Positions 40,148-53,936 of a stretch of DNA of 64,000 nucleotides are shown here, piece after piece. Below the pieces are notes generated by a model. It ran no database searches and was not told the origin of the DNA. It was given only the letters and a program-made list of their open reading frames with translations. Position 1 is the first letter of the stretch; the number at the start of each line of letters is the position of its first letter. Location: positions 90,246,697 to 90,310,696 of the forward strand of contig OX393551.1 of assembly GCA_947650365.1 (NCBI GenBank). The letters are read 5' to 3'. Both the position numbers and the translations under genes were made by a program. This stretch comes from Chamaelirium japonicum (lineage: Eukaryota > Streptophyta > Magnoliopsida > Liliales > Melanthiaceae).

Positions 40148-40523
40148 TGCGAATGAATTAGAATGGATCGTGCGAATGAATTAGAATAGATCGTGCGAAT
40201 GAATTAGAATGGATCGTACGAATGAAATAGAATGGATTGTACGAATGAGATAGAATGGATCGTACGAATGAATTAGAATCGATTGTGCGAATGAATTAGA
40301 ATGGATCATACGAAGGAATTAGAATGGATCGTACGAATGAATTAGAATGGATCGTACGAAGGAATTAGAATGGATCGTACGAATGAATTAGAATGGATCG
40401 TATGAATGAATTAGATTGGATCGTATTAATGAATTAGAATGGATCGTACAAATGAATTAGAATAGATCGTACGAATGAATTAGAATGGATACGAATGGAT
40501 CGTACGAATGAGTAAGAATGGAT
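40148..40523 (+). repeat. Satellite block, F orientation
   Basis: About 16 F units, closing with GGATACGAATGG near 40488 and a flip at GAATGGATCTATTC near 40517. Confidence 0.9.
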
Positions 40524-41073
40524 CTATTCTAATTCATTCATACGATCCATTCTAATTCATTCGTACGATCCATTCTAATTCATTCGCCCGCTATTCCAAT
40601 TCATTCGTAGGATCCATTCTAATTCATTCGTACGATCCATTCTAATTCATAAGTACGATCCATTCTAATTCATTCACACGATCCATTCTAACTCATTCAT
40701 ACGAATCCATTCTATTTCATTCGTACGATCTATTCTATTTCATTCATACAATCTATTCTAATTCATTCATACGATCCATTCTAATTCATTCGTACGATCC
40801 ATTCTAATTCATTCGCACGCTATTCTAATTCATTCGTAGGATCCATTCTAATTCATTACTACGATCCATTCTAATTCATTCATACGATCCATTCTAATTC
40901 ATTCGTACGATCCATTCTAATTCATTTGTATGATCCATGCTAATTCATTCGTACGATCCATTCTAATTCATGCGCACAATCTATTCTAATTCATTCGCAC
41001 AATCTATTCTAATTCATTCGTACGATCCATTCTAATTCATTCGTACGATCCATTCTAATTCATTCGCACGCTT
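40524..41073 (-). repeat. Satellite block, R orientation
   Basis: Contains CGCCCGCTATTCC near 40587 and CGCACGCTATTC near 40815, 5-bp deletion variants about 230 bp apart, each followed by GTAGGATCC. Ends with a third CGCACGCTTTTAGAATG near 41065. Confidence 0.9.
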
Positions 41074-42268
41074 TTAGAATGAATTAGAATGGATCGTATG
41101 AATGAATTAGATTGGATCGTATTAATGAATGAGAATGGATCGTACGAATGAATTAGAATAGATCGTACGAATGAATTCGAATAGATTGTGCGAATGAATT
41201 AGAATGGATCGTGCGAATGAATTAGAATGGATTGTATGAATGAATTAGAATGGATCGTGCGAATGAATTAGAATGGATCGTGCGAATGAATTAGAATAGA
41301 TCGTATGAATGAATTAGATTGGATCGTATTAATGAATTAGAATGGATTGTACGAATGAATTAGAATAGATCGTACGAATGAATTAGAATGGATCGTACGA
41401 ATGAATTAGAATGGATTGTACGAATGAATTAGAATGGATCGTACGAATGAATTAGAATGGATCGTATGAATGAATTAAAATGGATCGTGCGAATGAATTA
41501 GAATGGATCATACGAATGAAATAGAATGGATTCGCACGAATGAATTAGAATGGATCGTACGAATGAATTAGAATGGATTGTACGAATGAATTAGAATGGA
41601 TCGTGCGAATGAATTAGAATAGATCGTATGAATGAATTAGATTGGATCGTATTAATAAATTAGAATGGATCGTGCGAATGAATTAGAATGGATCGTATGA
41701 ATGAAATAGAATGGATCGTGCGAATGAATTAGAATGGATCGTACAAATGAATTAGAATCGATCGTACGAATGAATTAGAATGGATCATGCGAATGAATTA
41801 GAAAGGATCATGCGAATGAATTAGAATGGATCGTACGAATGAAATAGAATGGATCGTACGAATGAAATAGAATGGATTGTACGAATGAGATAGAATGGAT
41901 CGTACGAATGAATTAGAATGGATACTTTAATGCGAATGAATTAGAATGGATCATACGAATGAATTAGAAAGGATTCATTCGTGCGAATGAATTAGAATGG
42001 ATCGTACGAATGAGTAAGAATGGATCGTACGAATGAATTAGAATGGATTGAATTAGAATGAATCGTACGAATGAATTAGAATGAATCATACCGTACGAAT
42101 GAATTAGAATGGATCATACGAAGGAATTAGAATGGATCGTGCGAATAAATTAGAATGGATCGTATGAATGAATTAGAATAGATCGTACGAATGAATTAGA
42201 ATGGATCGTACGAATGAATTAGAATGGATACATTCGTACGAATGAATTAGAATAGATTGTGCGAATGA
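41074..42268 (+). repeat. Satellite block, F orientation
   Basis: About 52 F units. GATACTTTAATGCG near 41930, then GATTCATTCGTGCG and CATACCGTACG near 42090 parallel the section before string A. Ends at GAATGATCCATTC near 42264. Confidence 0.92.
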
Positions 42269-43426
42269 TCCATTCTAATTCATTCGCACGATCCATTCTA
42301 ATTCATTCGTACGATCCATTCTAATTCATTCGTACGATCCATTCTAATTCATTCGTACGATCCATTCTAATTCATTCGCACGAATGTATCCATTCTAATT
42401 CATTCGTACGATCCATTCTAATTCATTCCTACGATCTATTCTAATTCATTCATACGATCCATTCTAATTTATTCGCACGATCCATTCCAATTCCTTTGTA
42501 TGATCCATTATAATTCATTCGTACTATATGATTCATTCTAATTCATTCGTACGATTCATTCTAATTCAATCCATTCTAATTCATTCGTACGATCCATTCT
42601 AATTCATTCGTACGATCCATTCTATTTCATTCGTACGATCCATTCTTACTCATTCGTACGATCCATTCTAATTCATTCGTACGATCCATTCTAATTCATT
42701 CGCACGATCCATTCTAATTTATTCGCACGATCCATTCTAATTCATTCATACGATCCATTCTAATTCATTCGTATGAATCCATTCTAATTCATTCGTACGA
42801 TCCATTCTAATTCATTCATACGATCCATCCTAATTCATTCACACGAATGTATCCATTCTAATTCATTCGTACAATCCATTCTATTTCATTCGTACGATCC
42901 ATTCTTACTCATTCGTACGATCCATTCATATCCATTCTAATTCATTCATACGATCTATTCTAATTCATTCGTATGATCCATTCTAATTCATTAATACGGA
43001 TTCATACGATCCATTCTAATTCATTCGTACAATCCATTCTAATTCATTCATACTATCCATTCTATTTCATTCGTACGATCCATTCTTACTCATTCGTACG
43101 ATCCATCCTAATTCATTTGCACGAAGGTATCCATTCTAATTCATTCGCACGATCCATTCTAATTCATTCATACGATCCATTCTAATTCATTCGTACGATC
43201 CATTCTATTTCATTCGTACGATCCATTCTAAATTCATTCGCACAATCTATTCTAATTCATTCATACGAACCATTCTAATTCATTCGTACGATCCATTCTA
43301 ATTCATTCGTACGATCCATTCTAATTCATTCGCACGAATGAATCCATTCTAATTCATTCGTACGATCCATTCTAATTCATATGATCCATTCTAATTCATT
43401 CGCACGATCCATTCTAATTCATTCAT
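42269..43426 (-). repeat. Satellite block, R orientation
   Basis: GTACTATATGATTC near 42521 is a changed string-A marker with short unit near 42565. String A reversed recurs at 43040-43180, complementary to part of 38931-39125. Returns to F at CATTCATAATGAATCG near 43420. Confidence 0.91.
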
Positions 43427-43680
43427 AATGAATCGTACGAAGGAATTAGAATGGATCGTACGAATGAATTAGAATGGATCGTACGAATGAATTAGAATGA
43501 ATTAGAATGGATCGTACGAATGAATTAGAATGGATCGTACGAATGAAATAGAATGGATCATATGAATGAATTAGAATGGATCGTGCGAATGAATTAGAAT
43601 GGATCGTACGAATGAAATAGAATGGATTCGCACGAATGTATCCATTCTAATTCAATGGATCGTGCGAATGAATTAGAATG

Positions 43681-44080
43681 GATCATACGAATGAATTAGA
43701 ATGGATCGTATGAATGAATTAGAATGGATCGTGCGAATGAATTAGAATGGATCGTACGAATGAAATAGAATGGATCGTACGAATGAATTAGAATAGATTG
43801 TGCGAATGGATTAGAATGGATCATACGATTGAGTAAGAATGGATTGTACGAATGAAATAGAATAGATCGTACGAATGAATTAGAATGGATCGTATGAATG
43901 AATTAGAATGGATCGTGCGAATGAATTAGAATGGATCGTACGAATGAATTAGAATGGATCGTACGAAGGAATTAGAATGGATCGTACGAATGAATTAGAA
44001 TGGATCGTACGAATGAATTAGAATGGATACGAATGGATCGTATGAATGAATTAGAATGGATCGTATGAATGAATTAGAAT
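43681..44080 (+). repeat. Tandem duplication with 850-bp spacing, copy 1
   Basis: Includes string C; few differences from 44531-44930 (for example GTACG against GTATG near 43990). Confidence 0.87.
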
Positions 44081-44530
44081 GAATCGTACGAATGAGTAAG
44101 AATGGATCGTACGAATGAATTCTAATTCGTACGATCCATTCTAATCTATTCTATTTTATTCGTACGATCCATTCTTACGAATGAATTAGAATGGATCGTA
44201 TGAATGAAATAGATTGGATCATTCTAATCCATTCGCACGAATGTATCCATTCTAATTCAATGGATCGTGCGAATGAATTAGAATGGATCGTACGAATGAA
44301 TTAGAATGGATCGTACGAAGGAATTAGAATGGATCGTACGAATAAATTAGAATGGATCGTATGAATGAATTAGAATGGATTGAATTAGAATGAATCGTAC
44401 GAATGAATTAGAATGGATCGTACGAATGAATTAGAATGGATCGTACGAATGAAATAGAATGGATCGTATGAATGAATTAGAATGGATCGTGCGAATGAAT
44501 TAGAATGGATCGTACGAATGAATTAGAATG

Positions 44531-44930
44531 GATCGTACGAATGAATTAGAATGGATCGTATGAATGAATTAGAATGGATCGTGCGAATGAATTAGAATGG
44601 ATCGTACGAATGAAATAGAATGGATCGTACGAATGAATTAGAATAGATTGTGCGAATGGATTAGAATGGATCATACGATTGAGTAAGAATGGATTGTACG
44701 AATGAAATAGAATAGATCGTACGAATGAATTAGAATGGATCGTATGAATGAATTAGAATGGATCGTGCGAATGAATTAGAATGGATCGTACGAATGAATT
44801 AGAATGGATCGTACGAAGGAATTAGAATGGATCGTATGAATGAATTAGAATGGATCGTACGAATGAATTAGAATGGATACGAATGGATCGTATGAATCAA
44901 TTAGAATGGATCGTATGAATGAATTAGAAT
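44531..44930 (+). repeat. Tandem duplication with 850-bp spacing, copy 2
   Basis: Partner of 43681-44080; GAGTAAG anchors are at 43831 and 44681. Confidence 0.87.
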
Positions 44931-45192
44931 GGATCGTGCGAATGAATTAGAATGGATCGTACGAATGAAATAGAATGGATTCGCACGAATGTATCCATTC
45001 TAATTCAATGGATCGTGTGAATGAATTGGAATGGATCATACGAATGAATTAGAATGGATCGTACGAATGAATTAGAATGGATTGAATAAAATGAACCGTA
45101 CGAATGAAATAGAATGGATCGTGCGAATGAATTAGAATGGATCGTACGAATGAATTAGAATGGATCGTACGAATGACTTAGAATGGATCATT

Positions 45193-45391
45193 CGAATGAA
45201 TTAGAATGGATTGAATTAGAATGGATTGTACGATTGAGATAGAATGGATTGTGCGAATGAATTAGAATGGATCGTACGAATGAATTAGAATGGATTGTAC
45301 GAATGAGATAGAATGGATCGTATGAATGAATTAGAATGGATACATTCAAATTCATTCGTACGATCCATTCTAATTCATTCGTACGATCCAT
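45193..45391 (-). repeat. Inverted duplicate across a flip, arm 2
   Basis: Complementary to 36217-36415, coordinate sum about 81608. Confidence 0.83.
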
Positions 45392-46416
45392 TCTAATTCA
45401 TTCGTACGATCCATTCTTACTCATTCGCACTATCCATTCTAATTCATTCATTCGATCCATTCTAATTCCTTCGTACGATCCATTCTAATTCATTCGTATG
45501 ATCCATACTAATTCATTCGTACGATCCATTCTAATTCCTTCGTATGATCCTTTCTAATTCATTCGTATGATCCATTCTAATTCATTAATACGATCCAATC
45601 TAATTCATTCGTACGATCCATTCTAATTCATTCGTACGATCCATTCTAATTCATTCGTACGATCCATTCTAATTCATTCGTACGATCCATTCTTACTCAT
45701 TCGCACTATCCATTCTAATTCATTCATACGATCCATTCTAATTCATTCATATAATCCATTCTAATTCATTCGTACGATCCATTCTAATTCATTCGTACGA
45801 TCCATTCTAATTCCTTCGTATGATCCTTTCTAATTCATTCGTACGATCCATTCTAATTCATTAATACGATCCAATCTAATTCATTCGTACGATCCATTCT
45901 AATTCATTCGTACGATCCATTCTAATTCATTCGCACAATCTATTCTAATTCATTAGTACGATCCATTCTAATTCATTCGTACGATCCATTCTAATTCATT
46001 CGTACGATCCATTCTAATTCATTCGTACGATCCATTCTAATTCATTCGCACGATCCATTCCAATTCTTTCATACGATCCATTCTAATTCCTTCGTACGAT
46101 CCATTCTAATTCATTCGTACGATCCATTCTAATTCATTCGCACGATCCATTCTAATTCATGCATACGATCCATTCTAATTCATTCGTACGATCCATTCTA
46201 ATTCTTTCGCACGATCCATTCTATTTCATTCGTATGATCCATTCTAATTCATTCGCACAATCTTTTCTAATTCATTCATACGATCCATTCTAATTTATTC
46301 GCACGATCCATTCTAATTCATTCATACGATCCATTCTAATTCATTCATATGATCCATTCTAATTCATTCGCACGATCCATTCTAATTCATTCGTACGATC
46401 CATTCTAATTCATTCT
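45348..46416 (-). repeat. Satellite block, R orientation, with local duplication
   Basis: Runs near 45360-45640 and 45655-45900 share CTTACTCATTCGCACTATCC, CCTTCGTATGATCCTTTC and ATTAATACGATCC in the same order, a tandem duplication of about 290 bp. The left edge is the inverted partner of 36217-36415. Confidence 0.91.
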
Positions 46417-47657
46417 AATGGATACATTCGTGCAAAAGAATTAGAATGGATTGTATGAATGAATTAGAATGGATCGTACGAATGAGTAAGAATGGATCGT
46501 ACGAATGAATTAGAATGGATCGTACGAAGGAATTAGAATGGATCGTACGAATGAATTAGAATGGATCGTATGAATGAATTAGAATGGATCGTGCGAATGA
46601 ATTAAAATGGATCGTACGAAGGAATTAGAATGGATCGTACGAATGAATTAGAATGGATCGTGCGAATGAATTAGAATCGATCGTATGAATGAATTAGAGT
46701 TGATACATTCGTACGAATGAATTAGAATGGATCGTATGAATGAATTAGAATAGATTGTGCGAATGAATTAGAATGGACCATACAAATGAAATAGAATGGA
46801 TCGTGCGAATGAATTAGAATGGATCGTACGAATGAATTAGAATGGATCGTATGCATGAATTAGAATGGATCGTGCGAATGAATTAGAATGGATCGTACGA
46901 ATGAATTAGAATGAATCGTACGAAGGAATTAGAATGGATCGTATGAATGAATTAGAATGGATCGTGCGAATGAATTAGAATGGATCGTACGAATGAATTA
47001 GAATGGATCGTACGAATGAATTAGAATGGATCGTACTAATGAATTAGAATAGATTGTGCGAATGAATTAGAATGGATCGTACGAATGAATTAGAATGGAT
47101 CGTACGAATGAATTAGAATGAATTTGAATGGATCGTACGAATGAATTAAAATGGATCGTACGAATGAAATAGAATGGATCGTATGAATGAATTAGAATGG
47201 ATCGTGCGAATGAATTAGAATGGATCGTACGAATAAAATAGAATGGATTCGCACGAATGTATCCATTCTATTTCAATGGATCGTGCGAGTGAATTAGAAT
47301 GGATCGTACGAATGAATTAGAATGGATCGTACGAAGGAATTAGAATGGATCGTAGGAATGAATTAGAATGGATCGTACGAATGAATTAGAATGGATCGTA
47401 CGAAGAAATTAGAATGGATCGTATGAAGAAATTAGAATGGATCGTACGAATGAATTAGAATGGATCGTGGGATTAAATTGGAATGGATCGTATGAATGAA
47501 TTAGAATGGATCGTGCGAATGAATTAGAATATGGATCGTACGAATTAAGGAATTAGAATGAATCGTACGTACGAATTAGAATGGATCGTACGAATGAGTA
47601 AGAATGGATCTTGCGAATGAATTAGAATGGATCGTACGAATGAAATAGAATGGATTC
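46417..47657 (+). repeat. F block with one 22-bp reversal
   Basis: Opens at CATTCTAATGGATACATTCG near 46410. GAATGAATTTGAATGG (18-bp unit) near 47107. Compound junction near 47245-47285 (CTATTTCAATGGATCG). GAATTAAGGAATTAG near 47543 and CGTACGTACG near 47565 are small insertions. Confidence 0.91.
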
Positions 47658-48344
47658 GCACGAATGTATCCATTCTAATTCATTCATACGATCCATTCTA
47701 ATTCATTCGTACGATCCATTCTAATTTCTTCGTTTGATCTATTCTTATTTATTCGCACAATCTATTCTAATTCATTCGTACGATCCATTCTAATTCTTTC
47801 GCACGATCCATTCTAATTCATTCATACGATCCATTCTAATTCATTCGTACGATCCATTCTAATTCATTCGTACGATCCATTCTAATTCATTCGCACAATC
47901 TATTCTAATTCATTCGTACGATCCATTTTAATTCATTCGCACGATCCATTCTAATTCATTCGCATAATCTATTCTAATTCATTCGTACGATCCATTCTAA
48001 TTCATTCGCACGATCCATTCTAATTCATTCATACGATCCATTCTATTTCATTCGTACGATCCATTCTAATTCATTCGTACGATCCATTCTAATTAATTCG
48101 TACGATCCATTCTAATTCAATCCATTCTAATTCATTCGTACGATCCATTCTTACTCATTCGTACGATCCATTCTAATTCATTCGCACGAATGAATCCATT
48201 CTAATTCATTCGTATGATCCATTCTAATTCATTCGCATGAATGTATCCATTCTAATTCATTCGTACGATCCATTCTAATTCATTAATACGATTTAATCTA
48301 ATTCATTGGTACGATCCATTCAAATCCATTCGTATTCATTCGCA
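47658..48344 (-). repeat. Satellite block, R orientation
   Basis: CTAATTTCTTCGTTTGATC near 47720 has a relative near 57140; the whole block resembles 57078-57660. Short unit near 48115. Ends at CATTCGCATGGATTGAATTAG region near 48338, as at 56933. Confidence 0.91.
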
Positions 48345-48485
48345 TGGATTGAATTAGAATGGATCGTACGAATGAATTAGAATGGATCGTACGAATGAAT
48401 TAGAATGGATCGTACGAATGAGTAAGAATGGATCGTGCGAATGAATTAGAATGGATCGTACGAATGAAATAGAATGGATTTGCAT
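48345..48485 (+). repeat. Short F block
   Basis: Six units with GAGTAAG near 48419; nearly the same as 56940-57077. Ends in GGATTTGCATGAATGTATCC, a variant of the 28-bp junction, near 48477, the approximate start of the segment shared with 23470. Confidence 0.91.
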
Positions 48486-49309
48486 GAATGTATCCATTCT
48501 AATTCATTCATACGATCCATTCTAATTCATTCGTACGATCCATTCTTACTCATTCGTATGATCCATTCTAATTCATTCGCACGAATGAATCCATTCTAAT
48601 TCATTCGTATGATCCATTCTAATTCATTCGCATGAATGTATCCATTCTAATTCATTCGTACGATCCATTCTAATTCATTTGCACGAATGTATCCATTCTA
48701 ATTCATTCATACGATCCATTCTAATTCATTCATACAATCTATTCTAATTCATTCGTACGATCCATTCTACGATCCATTCTAATTCATTCGTACGTTCCAT
48801 TCTAATTCATTCGCACGATCCATTCTAATTCATTCGCATGATCCATTCTAATTCATTCATACGATCCATTCTAATTCATTCGTATGAATCTATTCTTACT
48901 CATTCGTACGATCCATTCTAATTCATTCGCACGATCCATTGAATAAGAATGGATACATTCGTGCGAATCCATTCTATTTCATTCGTACGATCCATTCTAA
49001 TTCATTCGCACGATCCATTCTAATTCATTCATACGATCCATTCTAATTCATTCGTACGATCCATTCTAATTCATTCGTACGATGTATTCTAATTCATTCG
49101 TACGATCCATTCTAATTCATTTGTACGATCTATTCTAATCCATTCGTACGATTCATTCTAATTCAATCCATTCTAATTCATTCCATTCTAATTCATTCGC
49201 ACGATCCATTCGCATTCACTCAAACGATCCATTCTAATTCATTCATACAATCCATTCCAAATCTTTTGCACGAATGTATCCATTCTAATTCATTCATACG
49301 ATCCATTCG
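48486..49309 (-). repeat. R block with one 23-bp F insertion
   Basis: Parallels 23478-24183. F 48941-48963 is the complement compound junction. An extra run near 49135-49255 (short unit, CATTCCATTC, CACTCAAACG) has no counterpart at 23.9-24.2 kb and shifts the offset by about 120 bp. Confidence 0.91.
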
Positions 49310-49755
49310 TGCGAAGGAATTAGAATGGATACGTGCGAATGAATTTGAATTGTGAATTCGAATGGATCATACGAAGGAATTAGAATGGATCGTGCTAATG
49401 AATTAGAATGGATTGTGCGAATGAATTAGAATGGATCGTACGAATGACTTAGAATGGATCGTTCGAATGAATTAGAATAGATTGTGCGAATGAATTAGAA
49501 TGAATCATACGAATGAATTAGAAAGGATACATTCGTGCGAATGAATTAGAATGGATCGTATGAGTGTGAATGAATTAGAATGGATCGTGCGAATGAATTA
49601 GAATTGATCGTATTAATGAATTAGAATGGATCGTGCGAATGAATTAGAATGGATCGTACGAATGAGTTAGAATGGATCGTGCGAATGAATTAGAATGGAT
49701 TGTACGAATGAATTAGAATGGATCGTATAAATGAATTAGAATGGATACATTCGTG
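49310..49755 (+). repeat. F block, second of three copies
   Basis: Same unit order as 24184-24628 and 58745-59177, with GTGCTAATG at 49392, GACTTAG near 49445 and GTATGAGTGTGAATG near 49558. Confidence 0.92.
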
Positions 49756-51021
49756 CGAATCCATTCTATTTCATTCGTACGATCCATTCTAATTCATTCG
49801 CACGATCCATTCTAATTCATTCATACGATCCATTCTAATTCATTCGAACGATCCATTCTAATTCATTCGTACAATCCATTCTAATTCATTCGTACGATCC
49901 ATTCTAATTCATTCATACGATCCATTCTAATTCATTAGCACAATCTATTCTAATTCATTCGTACGATCCATTCTAATTCATTCGCATGATCCATTCTAAT
50001 TCATTCGCACGAATGTATCCATTCTAATTCATTTGTACGAATGTATCCACTCTAATTCATTCGTACGATCCATTCTAATTCATTAGCATGATCCATTCTA
50101 ATTCATTCGTACGATCCATTCTAATTCATCCAATCTAATTCATTCATACGATCCATTCTAATTCATTCGTAAGATCCATTCTAATTCATTCGTACGATCC
50201 ATTCTAATTCGTGCGAATGTATCCATTCTAATTCATTCGTACGATCCATACGAATGAATCCATTCTAATTCATTCGTATGATCCATTCTAATTCATTCGT
50301 ACGATCCATTCTAATTCATTCGTACGATCCATTCTAATTCATTCTAATTCATTCGCACGATCCATTCTTTCATTCGTACGATCCATTCTAATTCATTCGT
50401 ACGATCCATTCTAATTCATTCGCACAATCTATTCTAATTCATTCGTACGATCCATTCTAATTCATTCGCACGACCCATTCTAATTCATTCGCACGATCCA
50501 TTCTAATTCATTCGTACGATCCATTCTAATTCATTCGTACGATCCATTCTAATTCATTCACACGATCCATTCTAATTCATTCATACGATCCATTCTATTT
50601 CATTCGTACGATCCATTCTAATTCATTCGTACGATTCATTCTAATTCAATCCATTCTAATTCATTCGTACGATCCATTCTTACTCATTCGCACAATCTAT
50701 TCTTATTCATTCGTACGATCCATTCTAATTCATTCGCACGATCCATTCTAATTCATTCATATGATCCATTCTATTTCATTTGTACGATCCATTCTTACTC
50801 ATTTGTACGATCCATTCTAATTTATTTGCACGAAGGTATCCAGTCTAATTTATTCGTACTATCCATTCTAATTCCTTCGTACGATCCATTCTAATTCCTT
50901 CGTACGATCCATTCGGATACATTCGTGTGAATCCATTCTATTTCATTCGTACGATCCATTCTAATTCATTCGCACGATCCATTCTAATTCATTCGTACGA
51001 TCCATTCTAATTCATTCGTAC
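49756..51021 (-). repeat. Satellite block, R orientation
   Basis: Parallels 24629-25972 including string D (about 50005-50220), the ATACGAATGAATCC interruption near 50248, the shortened CATTCTTTCATTCG unit near 50362, reversed string A (about 50755-50900) and the F fragment near 50914-50932. Confidence 0.91.
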
Positions 51022-51776
51022 GTATGAATTAGAATGGATACATTCGTGCGAATGAATTAGAATGGATCGTACGAATGAATTAGAATGGATCGTATGAATG
51101 AATTAGAATGGATCGTACGAATGACTTAGAATGGATCGTTCGAATGAATTAGAATGGATCGTGCGAATGAATTAGAATGGATCGGACGAATGAATTAGAC
51201 TGGATCTGGATCGTATGAATGATTCATTCTATGAATGGATCGTACGAATGAATTAGAATGGACCTGGATCGTTTATCCATTCTAATTCCTTCGTACGATC
51301 CATTCTAATTCATTCGTACGATCCATTCTAATTCATTCGCACGATCCATTCTAATTCATTCGCACGAATGTATCCATTCTAATTCATACGTACGATCTAT
51401 TCTAATTCATTCGTACGATCCATTCTAATTCATTCGCACAATCAATTCTAATTCATTTGCACGATCCATTCTAATTCATTCATACAATCCATTCTAATTC
51501 TTTTGAACGAAGGTATCCATTCTAATTCATTCGTACTATCCATTCTAATTATCCGTACGATCTATTCTATTTCATTCGTACGATCCATTCTTATCGTACG
51601 AATGAATTAGAATGGATCGTACGAATGAATTAGAATGGATAGTACGAATGAATTAGAATGGATACATTCATGCGAATGGATCATACGATCCATTCTAATT
51701 CATTCGCACGATCCATTCTAATTCTTTCATACGATCCATTCTAATTCATTCATACGATCCATTCTAATTCATTCGT
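51022..51776. repeat. Mosaic of alternating blocks
   Basis: F 51022-51267, R 51268-51594, F 51595-51682, R 51683-51776, the same succession as 25973-26775. GATTCATTCTATGAA is at 51221 and the GGACCTGGATCGTTTATCC junction near 51260. Confidence 0.89.
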
Positions 51777-52203
51777 ACGGATAAATGAATTTGGATCGTG
51801 CTAATGAATTAGAATGGATCGTACGAATGAATTAGAAAGGATTCTGCGAATGAATTAGAATGGATCGTACGAATGAATTAGAATAGATCGTACGAATGAA
51901 TTAGAATGGATCGTACGAAGGAATTAGAATGGATCGTACGAAGGAATTAGAATGGATAGTACGAATGAAGTAGAATGGATACCTTCGTGCAAATGAATTA
52001 GAATGGATCGTATGAATGAGTAAGAATGGATCGTACGAATGAATTAGAATGGATCGTACGAATGAATTAGAATGGATCTTACGAATGAATTAGAATGGAA
52101 CGTATAGATTGTGCGAATGATTTAGAATGGATCGTACGAATGAATTAGAATGGATCATACGAATGAATTAGATTGGATCGTGCGAATGAATTAGAATGGA
52201 TCG
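51777..52203 (+). repeat. Satellite block, F orientation
   Basis: Counterpart of 26776-27179: GGATAAATGAATTTGG at 51779, string A parts near 51925-52030, and GAACGTATAGATTGTGCG near 52097. Confidence 0.91.
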
Positions 52204-52752
52204 CACGAATGTATCCATTCTAATTCATTTGTACGAATGTATCCACTCTAATTCATTCGTACGATCCATTCTAATTCATTAGCACGATCCATTCTAATTC
52301 ATTCGTACGATCCATTCTAATTCATTTATACGATCCAATCTAATTCATTCATACGATCCATTCTAATTCATTCGTACGATCCATTCTAATTCATTCGTAC
52401 GATCCATTCTAATTCGTGCGAATGTATCCATTCTAATTCATTCGTACGATCCATTCTAATTCATTCGTACGAATGTATCCATTCTAATTCATTTGTATGA
52501 ATGTATCCACTCTAATTCATTCGTACGATCCATTCTAATTCATTAGCACGATCCATTCTAATTCATTCGTACGATCCATTCTAATTCATTTATACGATCC
52601 AATCTAATTCATTCGCATGATCCATTCGTATTCACTCAAACGATCCATTCTAATTCATTCATATGATCCATTCTAATTCATTCGCGCGAATGTATCCATT
52701 CTAATTCATTAGCACGATCCATTCTAATTCATTAGCACAATCCAAATTCATT
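52204..52752 (-). repeat. R block carrying reversed string D twice
   Basis: Counterpart of 27180-27728; ends at CAAATTCATTTACGAATG near 52743. Confidence 0.91.
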
Positions 52753-53091
52753 TACGAATGAAATAGAATAGATCGTACGAATGAATTAGAATGGATCATG
52801 CGAATAAATTAGAAAGGATCGTATGAATGAATTAGAATGGATCGTTCGAATAAATTAGAATATAGATCGTACGAATGAATTAGAATGGATCGTATGAATG
52901 AACTAGAATGGATCGTGCGAATGAATTAGAATGGATCGTACGAATGAAATATAATTGATCGTACGAATGGATCGTACGAATGAATTAGAATGGATCGTAC
53001 GAATGAATTAGAATGGATCGTATGAATGAATTAGAATAGATCGTACGAATGAATTAGAATGGATCGTAGGAATGAAATAGAATGGATTCGC
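52753..53091 (+). repeat. Satellite block, F orientation
   Basis: Counterpart of 27729-28088 (AATATAGATCG near 52857, GAACTAG near 52905), but with one fewer AAATAGAATTGATCG unit. Confidence 0.91.
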
Positions 53092-53936
53092 ACGAATGTA
53101 CCCATTCTAATTCATTCGTACGATCCATTCTAATTCATTCGCACAATCTATTGTAATTCATTCGAACGATCCATTCTAAGTCATTCGTACGATCCATTCT
53201 AATTCATTCGTACGATCCATTCTAATTCATTCGCACGATCCATTCTATTTCATTCGTACAGTTCATTCTAATTCAATCCATTCTAATTAATTCGTACGAT
53301 CCATTCTAATTCATTTGTACGATCCATTCTAATTCATTCGCACGATCCATTGAATTAGAATGGATACATTCGTGCGAATCCATTCTATTTCATTCGTACG
53401 ATCCATTCTAATTCATTCGCACGATCTATTCTAATTCATTCATACGATCCATTCTAATTCATTCATACGATCCATTCGTATCCATTCTAATTCATTCGTA
53501 CGATCCATTCTAATTCATTCGTACAATCCATTCTAATTCCTTCGTACGATCCATTCTAATTCATTCGTACGATCAATTCTAATTTATTCGCACGATCCAT
53601 TCTAATTCATTCATACGATCCATTCTAATTCATTCGTACGATCTATTCTATTTCATTCGTACAATCCATTCTTACTCAATCGTATGATCCATTCTAATCC
53701 ATTCGCACAATCTATTCTAATTCATTCGTACGATCCATTCGATTTCATTCGTACGATCCATTCTAATTCATTCGTACGATCTATTCTAATTCATTCATAC
53801 GATCCATTCTAATTCATTCGCACGATCCATTGTAATTCATTCGCATGATCCATTCTAATTCATTCGTACGATCGATTCTAATTCATTCATACGATCCATT
53901 CTAATTCATTCGCACGAATGTATCCATTCTAATTCA
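53092..53936 (-). repeat. R block with one 23-bp F insertion
   Basis: To about 53365 it parallels 28089-28345 (GTACAGTTCATTC near 53256 against GTACGGTTCATTC). F 53352-53374 is the complement compound junction. String C is at about 53635-53725. Ends at CTAATTCAATTGATCGTGCG near 53930. Confidence 0.91.

Larger units (their letters stand above)
43427..45347 (+). repeat. F region with R micro-segments and an 850-bp tandem duplication
   Basis: R segments are 43637-43654, 44120-44175, 44220-44258 and 44986-45007. The compound junction CTAATTCAATGGATCG occurs at about 43648, 44252 and 45001. String C at 43790-43875 recurs at 44640-44725; 43681-44080 matches 44531-44930 at offset 850. Confidence 0.91.
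48477..53365. repeat. Long duplicated segment, copy 2
   Basis: Partner of 23470-28345 in the same orientation. Private variants shared by both include the GATTCATTCTATGAA reversal, GGATAAATGAATTTGG, AATATAGATCG and the F fragments inside R near 25820 and 50914. Confidence 0.88.
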
